Positions 9,101-11,924 of a stretch of DNA of 11,924 bases are shown piece after piece (the stretch's first letter is position 1; every line of letters begins with the position of its first letter). The translations under genes were made by a program, and so were the position numbers. The notes under the pieces were generated by a model that did not search any database, was not told the origin of the DNA, and saw only the letters and a program-made list of their open reading frames with translations. Source of the stretch: Burkholderiales bacterium (GTDB lineage: Bacteria; Pseudomonadota; Gammaproteobacteria; Burkholderiales; SG8-39); contig JADLDQ010000171.1 in NCBI GenBank assembly GCA_020846575.1, positions 1-11,924 on the forward strand. The letters are read 5' to 3'.

Positions 9101-11923
9101 GCCTTGTTCGAGTACAACGCAGCCGGTACCGGCGAGACCAACAACAGCGCCGACCTGGTGGTCGCGAGCGAGCTGGCCGACTATCCGAACCTCACGGTGA
9201 CGGCCATCCAGGCCCCGGCGAGCGCCCCGGCGGGCAGCACGGTGCAGGTTTCCTGGACGACGCACAACGCCGGTTCCGCGACTGCGGCCGGCGGCTGGTC
9301 CGAGCAGGTGTTCCTCTCGGCCGACGACGCGGTGGGCGGCGACCTGCTGCTAGCCACCTTCTACTATGCCGGCAACAGCATCGCGCCGGCCGCGAGCGTG
9401 AACCGGACCGAGAACGTGGTGCTGCCCGCCTTCACCGGCGGAGCCTACAAGGTGGTGGTGCGGGTCGACGCGGGCAACGCGGTGTTCGAAATGCTCGAGA
9501 ACGACAACGCCGTCCTGGACGATGCGAACCTCGTGGTCGATCCCGCGCTGCAGCTCATGCTGAGCACCCCGGCGGTGGGCGAGCAGGCGGGGAACGCCGC
9601 GCTGACCGGCACCGTGGTGCGCAACGGCGCGGCCACCGGCGCGCTGACCGTGTACCTGTCGAGCACGCACGGCGATCTGCTGCTTCCGTCCTCGATCGAG
9701 ATTGCGGACGGGCAGTCGAGCGCATCCTTCACCATCGGCGTCACCGACAACACGCTGGTCGACGGCAACCGCGACGGCAGCGTCACGGCCGCCGCGACCG
9801 GCTTCGCCGGCGGGACCGCGGCACTGCGCATCCTGGACAACGACTCACCCAGGCTGACGCTCTCGGCGAGCCCCACCACCCTGCCCGAGAGCTTCGGTCC
9901 GCTCACGGTCACCGTGACCCGCAACACCGATCCGGCCGCGGAGCTGAACGTACAGCTCGACAACGGCCTGCCCTACAAGCTCACGCTTCCCGCGAACGTG
10001 GTGATCCCCGCGGGCGCGGCCAGCGCGACCTTCGAGGCGACGCCGGTGAACGACACCATCGCCGAGGGCAACCGCGGCGTGAACGTCACCGCCTCGGCGA
10101 GCGGCTTCGCCAGCGGCGGCGTGCACCTGGAGATCCAGGACGACGACGTGCCGGTGCTCACCCTGGACCTGGCCACCAGCGTCATCTCCGAGGGTGCGGG
10201 CGCCGCAGCGACGCACGGGACGGTGACGCGCTCCCTGGTGACCGATTCGCCGGTATCGGTGGCGCTTTTCGGCGACATCAACCGGCTGCGGGTGCCCAAC
10301 TTCGTCCTGATCCCGGCGGGCGCAGCCTCGGTCGATTTCAGCATCACCATCCAGGACAACAGCGACGCGGACGGCGACCACGTGGTGCCGATCTTCGCCG
10401 ATGTGGCCGACGCCTTCACCTTGATCTCCCTGCCGGGTCCGCGCGTCCAGAAGGACCTGCTGATCACCGACGACGACGGCCCGACGCTGACGGTCACGAT
10501 CGACAAGTCGGTCATCGGTGAATCGGCCGGTCCCAACGCCGCCACCGGCACGGTCACGCGCAACACGCCCCCGACCGAGGACCTCACCGTGTTCCTGAGT
10601 TCCACGGACACCACCGAGGCCACCGTGCCCGAGAGCGTGGTGATCCCGGCGGGAGAAACCCAGGCGAGCTTCGCCGTCGCCGCGGTCAACGACGGCGTCC
10701 AGGACGGCACGCAGAACGTGACGCTGGTCGCTTCGGCCGGCGGCTACAACGCCGGCAGCGTGGCGATCCAGGTGACCGACCGGCAGATCGCCGACCTGCG
10801 GGTGAGCGACATCGCCCTGCCGGCGTCGGCTACCACGGGCTCGGAGGTGGACTTCGCCTACACGGTACTGAACGACGGGCTCGGCGCCGCCACCGGCTCC
10901 TGGTCGGACACGGTGTTCCTGTCGGGCGACAACATCCTGTCCGGCGACGACCAGCTGCTCTCCGCCGGCGCCGGCACGACGCCGCTGGGGGCGGGCGTGT
11001 CCTACTCGCGCTCGGCCTCGTTCCAACTCGGCAATCACGTCGGCCAGGTGTGGGTGTTCGTCGTGAGCGACGCCGGCAGCAACGTCACCGAGATCTCGGA
11101 ATCCAACAACACCCGGGCGGTGCCGCTGACGGTCAATCCTTCCTACCGCGCGCTGGTCTCCACCGACGTGGAGCGCGCGCCCGGGGGCACCGTGATCCCG
11201 ATGGCCGGGCATGCCTACGACGTGGACAGCGGCGCTCCCAAGGCTTTCGCCCTGGTCACCATCGAGGTGATGAAGGGCGGTACGGTTCGCACCATCGACG
11301 TCCTGACCGACGACCTGGGCCAGTTCACCGCGGAGTTCACGCCGCTGCCGGGCGAGGCCGGTCACTACACCATCAGCGCCGACCACCCGGGCGTCACCGA
11401 CCGCAGCGCGCAGGATGCCTTCGACCTGCTCGGCATGAAGGCGCTGGGCGGCATCGTCGCCAACCTGCTGCCCGGCGAGACCCGCACGGGCCAGTTCGAA
11501 ATCCAGAACCTCTCGCCGATCGAGCTGACCAACCTCACGGCCTCGGTCGCGGGTCTGCCCGCGGGCATCACGCTGGCGTTCACCGCGCCGGCGCTGCTGC
11601 CCGGATCAGGAACGGCCTTCATCGAGTACTCCATCAGCGCGGCGGCCGACATGGCGCAGTTGAACGGCAACGCGCCGATACTCATCGGCAGCGCCGAGGG
11701 GGTCACCACCAGCGCGACGCTCGCGCTCACCGTCACGCCGCTGCGACCGAACCTGGTCGCCAACCCGGGCTACCTGGCGGGCGGCATGCTGCGCGGCGGC
11801 CAGTCCCTGGTCTCCTTCGATGTGACCAACACCGGCGGCGCCGCCACCGGGCCGATGCAGGTGCAACTGCCGGCGAACACGCCGTGGCTGTCGCTCGCGA
11901 GCGGCGCCAACCTGCCCAGCCTC
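2..11923 (+). CDS. Giant multidomain extracellular (adhesin-like) protein, internal fragment
   Basis: A single frame with no stop codon covers the entire window: 3974 codons, open at both ends, so start codon, signal peptide, ribosome binding site and C-terminal sorting signal all lie outside. Read in this frame, every region gives plausible secreted beta-sandwich protein. Domains in order: PPC, SbsA-type Ig, PPC, GATase-like (this block recurs), then eight CARDB-like, four Calx-beta-like, one CARDB-like, Ig-like and NEW3-like domains. No cysteine codon was found, lysines are about twenty, and Asp, Gly, Ala, Thr and Ser dominate, as is typical of very large bacterial surface proteins. No membrane segment or catalytic motif is visible. 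The probable role is adhesion, surface layer or biofilm matrix; this is inferred from domain content only. Export could be by type I secretion, type II secretion or PEP-CTERM/exosortase sorting, but no signal in the window decides. Residue numbers in other entries count from base 2. Confidence 0.95.
206..511 (+). other. SbsA/Big_5-type Ig-like domain (unit 1, first)
   Basis: Residues 69-170. It carries the signature strand TVELSEQALL, where SbsA-type Ig domains typically read 'FSExMD', followed by LTVDG, VQFVDGDTLEF, a YDVQIAAG strand and an AAFSID ending. It is most similar to the first Ig domain of unit 3 (5816-6133) and has no counterpart in unit 2. A structural spacer role is inferred. 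Confidence 0.7.
512..880 (+). other. SbsA/Big_5-type Ig-like domain (unit 1, second)
   Basis: Residues 171-293. It opens with KTPPRVTSISV, a standard start for this Ig class, then has VTVEFSEAMD, the characteristic acidic strand, and ends with GGDFFVDFVVDH. Its counterpart in unit 2 ends GGDDFTVDFRVDT and is split by a PA14 domain after FAPSG; here the equivalent FAPAS is followed directly by the rest of the Ig fold. Confidence 0.8.
881..1240 (+). other. PPC-type domain (unit 1 PPC-b)
   Basis: Residues 294-413. Diagnostic parts are GSLIYDP, GDSDDYTLALEAGQ (the 'D-D-Y-F' strand of PPC domains followed by the hydrophobic VLTLVLAS strand), the VSLIDLNG strand and a closing GIYTLRASA and GAYRLQALVN. 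It aligns along its length with 4070-4426 in unit 2. Confidence 0.8.
1241..2251 (+). other. PPC-type domain (unit 1 PPC-c) split by an inserted domain
   Basis: The N-terminal part (residues 414-455, bases 1241-1366) ends at RGELGG; the C-terminal part (residues 669-750, bases 2006-2251) resumes at DEDWYSFNLDAHQ and ends with GAYSLLVTRG. The intact unit 2 copy reads VGHLAGGDDWYSFSLAAWQ, with the two halves joined. The 213-residue intervening piece is described separately. The downstream half contains the typical VELEIYDASGNLLA and ATFYLRVGG strands. Confidence 0.8.
1367..2005 (+). other. PEP-CTERM-cargo-like lectin-type domain inserted in a PPC domain
   Basis: Residues 456-668. From memory of the family, this resembles a domain common in PEP-CTERM-sorted exported proteins: an opening 'V-x-NVFSAG', an 'AGAGNVFTFPDVSG' strand, GISGI, KTMFLTGVFL, RLDFT, LGQTFYIGNG, and the very characteristic GATRLFLGFADG with YGDN shortly after. 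In those proteins the segment sits just before the sorting motif; here it is embedded in a longer protein. Ligand binding, probably of glycans, is a guess from its jelly-roll-like strand pattern. The family assignment is by recall and has not been searched. Confidence 0.65.
2252..2956 (+). other. Glutamine-amidotransferase/ThuA-like Rossmann domain, unit 1 (apparently non-catalytic)
   Basis: Residues 751-985. The pattern departs from the surrounding beta-sandwiches: alternating helices and hydrophobic strands, including HAFIFLDGSDDG, a helix LPALEAWVARGNSLFLNAA, then DLDHPIFQG and GAGTVLFGGMTT. The 'HPIFxG' element and 'W-V-x-x-G-x-x' helix-strand are familiar from ThuA-like and class I GATase-like domains. 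No cysteine is present, so the usual nucleophile is missing. It aligns with 4811-5533 in position and partly in sequence. A binding or structural role is inferred. Confidence 0.6.
2957..3235 (+). other. PPC-type domain (unit 2 PPC-a)
   Basis: Residues 986-1078. It starts RGDTYSFLANAGDPLVI, the standard 'G-D-x-Y-x-F-x-A-x-A-G' opening of a PPC fold, followed by LHLYDPDGNEI, the loop NGAADGRNAR and the final strands GRYTVAVG and GAYLLSVAG. It pairs with 2-193 and 5534-5815. Confidence 0.85.
3236..4069 (+). other. SbsA/Big_5-type Ig-like domain (unit 2) split by a PA14 domain
   Basis: The N-terminal part (residues 1079-1143) starts DTTPPTVASSSL and has YTATFSEELA; it breaks after VPFAPSG at base 3430. 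The C-terminal part (residues 1288-1356, bases 3863-4069) continues with STLTANFNDLVEGNYSLAL and ends GGDDFTVDFRVDT. Joined, the halves match the uninterrupted second Ig domain of unit 1, where LAEGAYRLTLFS and GGDFFVDFVVDH take the corresponding places. Confidence 0.8.
3431..3862 (+). other. PA14 domain
   Basis: Residues 1144-1287, a textbook PA14 sequence: LLGEYYS at the start, HYAARWTGSI, the strand GTYTFYTTSDDGSRLTIDG, VVNNDGIHG, the AGYHELKLEFFENAGGA stretch and LSWMPPGG near the end. PA14 domains bind glycans in many adhesins, toxins and glycosidases. The adjacent aspartates at residues 1216 and 1217 (bases 3647-3652) sit where calcium-dependent sugar-binding PA14 lectins have their acidic pair; whether they act so here is inference. 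The domain sits inside an Ig-like domain. Confidence 0.93.
4070..4426 (+). other. PPC-type domain (unit 2 PPC-b)
   Basis: Residues 1357-1475. Key elements are GSLVYDP, GDSDDYTVSLDGGQ, the strand VSIRVTPED, LRPTLELIAPDG and the closing GTYTVRVGS and GSYVAQALLNA. The same elements in the same order occur at 881-1240. Confidence 0.85.
4427..4810 (+). other. PPC-type domain (unit 2 PPC-c), intact
   Basis: Residues 1476-1603. The uninterrupted form of the domain that carries the insertion in unit 1: an acidic linker, SSIALAGAADR, then GGDDWYSFSLAAWQ, LVMRLYDAALALLATG, and the final GTFYVRLSS and YSVVVTR. The 'DDWYSF' strand is the hallmark of PPC domains. Confidence 0.85.
4811..5533 (+). other. 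Glutamine-amidotransferase-like Rossmann domain, unit 2 (apparently non-catalytic)
   Basis: Residues 1604-1844. Clear alpha/beta character: first strand IRVAILDGG, second strand YDVVVIGDQSS, a helix with VLRQWVEAGGGVVGTGW, then HALTQGI and a late strand GRSVYLGPVYTD. This order matches class I glutamine-amidotransferase-like domains, in which the segment after the 'W-V-x-x-G-G-x-V' helix-strand holds the nucleophile elbow. No cysteine is present there or elsewhere, so amidotransferase activity is not expected. The call is more secure than for the unit 1 copy. Confidence 0.7.
5534..5815 (+). other. PPC-type domain (unit 3 PPC-a)
   Basis: Residues 1845-1938. It starts RGDSYTFQAVAGQPLDI, with PGDGPGEPLNTLDP, the loop NGAADGRNAR and final strands GTYEVRIIA and GDYILQAGG. 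PGEP and NGAADGRNAR are shared with unit 2 at protein level while the codons differ at synonymous positions. Confidence 0.85.
5816..6133 (+). other. SbsA/Big_5-type Ig-like domain (unit 3, first)
   Basis: Residues 1939-2044. It has LTLTLSEALLSPTV in the signature strand, LVLDNG, VEFIDGRTLRFTLD, YSLAPGVVQDLQG and FDGVFHVD. The closest relative within the window is 206-511. Confidence 0.75.
6134..6481 (+). other. SbsA/Big_5-type Ig-like domain (unit 3, second)
   Basis: Residues 2045-2160. It opens HTGPRVVSQAP, has the canonical IDLVFSEELDPASA, then LRVNFTNRYAEGDYVLTLSP and LTDRVGNPMDQDENG, which matches the 'D-x-x-G-N-x-L-D-G-N' element of the unit 2 Ig domain. It is the last recognisable part of the repeated block. 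Confidence 0.85.
6482..6859 (+). other. CARDB-like domain 1
   Basis: Residues 2161-2286. CARDB (cell adhesion related domain found in bacteria) is a beta-sandwich of about 110-130 residues. Visible here: LTIDWTGRNN in the second strand, HDYVYLSSDATLDGGD (the typical 'D-x-V-Y-L-S-x-D' strand), GTYYFLVKADHGN and the terminal acidic 'E-A-D-E-G-N-N'. It is closer to a standard CARDB than the six that follow. Confidence 0.8.
6860..9178 (+). repeat. Six tandem CARDB-like repeats of a distinct subtype (domains 2-7)
   Basis: Approximate bounds: 6860-7258, 7259-7642, 7643-8017, 8018-8407, 8408-8800 and 8801-9178 (133, 128, 125, 130, 131 and 126 residues). Each starts with 'Y-(P/A)-D-L-x-V-x-x-L-x-V', with small variations, then a 'G-x-x-x-T-(I/L)-x-W-x-D-x-N' strand, a 'F-Y-D-R-V-x-V-x-N' strand in place of the usual 'V-Y-L-S', an 'F-x-L-P-(D/N)-G' strand and a terminal block before NN(S/T)A. 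In domains 4-7 that block is (F/Y)EYNAxGT(G/A)E(T/S)NN(S/T)A, at 7946-7990, 8336-8380, 8729-8773 and 9107-9151. Repeats are diverged at DNA level, so they are not a recent expansion. Likely role is a rigid stalk. Confidence 0.85.
9179..9547 (+). other. CARDB-like domain 8, standard subtype
   Basis: Residues 3060-3182. It starts YPNLTV, has VQVSWTTHNAGS, then EQVFLSADDAVGGDLLLA (the standard 'V-F-L-S-x-D' strand) and GAYKVVVRVDAGNAVFEMLENDN, the ordinary CARDB ending without the extra residues found in the preceding repeats. The array therefore begins and ends with standard CARDB domains that flank the variant ones. Confidence 0.85.
9548..10783 (+). repeat. Four tandem Calx-beta-like repeats
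   Basis: Bounds about 9548-9844, 9845-10147, 10148-10477 and 10478-10783 (99, 101, 110 and 102 residues). Each has an early 'x-x-E-(S/G/Q)-x-G' turn, a 'G-T-V-x-R' strand in most copies, 'V-x-I-P-A-G-x-x-x-x-x-F' in copies 2-4 (IADGQSSASF in copy 1) and a late 'D-x-x-x-(D/E)-G' turn. Copies 1-3 end in the acidic triplets DND, DDD and DDD; copy 4 ends in VTDR. In Calx-beta folds such acidic residues bind calcium; that these do so is inference. Copy 3 has a longer, divergent region before its final strand (around 10405-10455). Confidence 0.8.
10784..11137 (+). other. CARDB-like domain 9
   Basis: Residues 3595-3712. It opens IADLRVSDIALP, has SWSDTVFLSGDNILSGDD, a classic CARDB strand and loop, and closes with VTEISESNNTRAVPLTV, the standard 'E-x-x-E-S-N-N' ending. 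It is separated from the main CARDB array by the Calx-beta repeats. Confidence 0.88.
11138..11434 (+). other. Ig-like (possibly CNA-B or Big-family) domain
   Basis: Residues 3713-3811. A short domain with GTVIPMAGHAYDVDSG, an ALVTIEV strand, a DDLGQFTAEFTPLPGEAGHYTISA stretch in which 'T-D-x-x-G-x-F-x-x-x-F' is typical of carboxypeptidase-regulatory or CNA-B-like folds, and DLLGM at the end. The exact family cannot be settled by eye. Confidence 0.55.
11435..11746 (+). other. NEW3/DUF11-like beta-sandwich domain
   Basis: Residues 3812-3915. GGIVANLLPGETRTGQFEIQN and LTNLTASVAGLPAGITLAF fit the 'extra-cytoplasmic NEW3' pattern, in which a 'P-G-x-x-x-x-x-x-x-x-x-N' strand is followed by 'V-x-G-L-P-x-G'. 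GSGTAFIEYSISAA and ATLALTV are the later strands. Non-catalytic; spacer or interaction role inferred. Confidence 0.5.
11747..11923 (+). other. Start of a further beta-sandwich domain, cut by the window edge
   Basis: Residues 3916-3974. LRGGQSLVSFDVTNTGGAATG followed by PWLSLAS is a recurring motif in large bacterial extracellular proteins, usually continuing into a segment such as 'LPSLAPG'. The present sequence stops at LPSL, so the domain cannot be delimited. Confidence 0.5.
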
Positions 11924-11924
11924 G

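Noticed and set aside
6860..9178. Regularly spaced repeats of about 380 bp, considered as a CRISPR-like or other DNA-level repeat array
   Set aside because: The repeats are conserved as protein, diverge at synonymous positions and are far longer than CRISPR units.
6203..9265. Minus-strand open frame of 1020 codons
   Set aside because: Its codons are in exact register with the plus-strand codons, so it stops only where the real gene uses CTA, TTA or TCA, which are rare at this GC content. Its end coincides with the sense CTA codon at 6203. Its product is low-complexity, rich in Arg, Val, Gly and His, with no recognisable domain.
9845..11386. Minus-strand open frame of 513 codons
   Set aside because: In-register shadow ending at the sense TCA codon at 9845; the plus strand encodes Calx-beta-like and CARDB domains.

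Overview
The whole 11.9 kb window appears to lie inside one giant plus-strand gene. The reading frame whose codons begin at position 2 runs from base 2 to base 11923 (3974 codons) without a stop, and neither its start nor its stop is in the window. The product is a secreted or cell-surface multidomain protein made almost entirely of beta-sandwich modules. I found no cysteine codon in the frame and only about twenty lysines. I see no other protein gene, RNA gene, promoter, terminator, IS element or CRISPR array. The long open frames on the minus strand are shadows of this gene.

Organism: very GC-rich DNA (about 70% by eye) with strong G/C preference at third codon positions. The module set (PPC, SbsA-type Ig, PA14, CARDB, Calx-beta) and one region resembling PEP-CTERM cargo proteins fit a free-living Gram-negative bacterium, perhaps a beta- or gammaproteobacterium. 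This assignment is inference and weak.

Layout: (1) 2-6481, a multidomain block repeated about two and a half times. A full unit is PPC-a, one or two SbsA-type Ig domains, PPC-b, PPC-c, then a Rossmann-like glutamine-amidotransferase-type domain. Unit 1 is 2-2956 (its first domain is cut by the window edge), unit 2 is 2957-5533, and unit 3 stops after PPC-a and two Ig domains (5534-6481). Each complete unit carries one extra domain that interrupts a core domain: a PEP-CTERM-cargo-like lectin-type module inside PPC-c of unit 1 (1367-2005), and a PA14 domain inside the Ig domain of unit 2 (3431-3862). (2) 6482-9547, eight CARDB-like repeats of 123-133 residues, several with an unusual conserved C-terminal motif. 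(3) 9548-10783, four Calx-beta-like repeats ending in acidic triplets. (4) 10784-11923, a ninth CARDB-like domain, an Ig/CNA-B-like domain, a NEW3-like domain and the start of another 'TNTGG' domain cut by the window edge.

Interpretation: the protein looks like a long adhesin or matrix stalk, with the repeats acting as spacer and the inserted PA14 and lectin-type domains as candidate ligand-binding heads. The most unusual points are the repeated supra-module used as a scaffold for different insertions, and two apparently non-catalytic amidotransferase-fold domains embedded in an extracellular protein.
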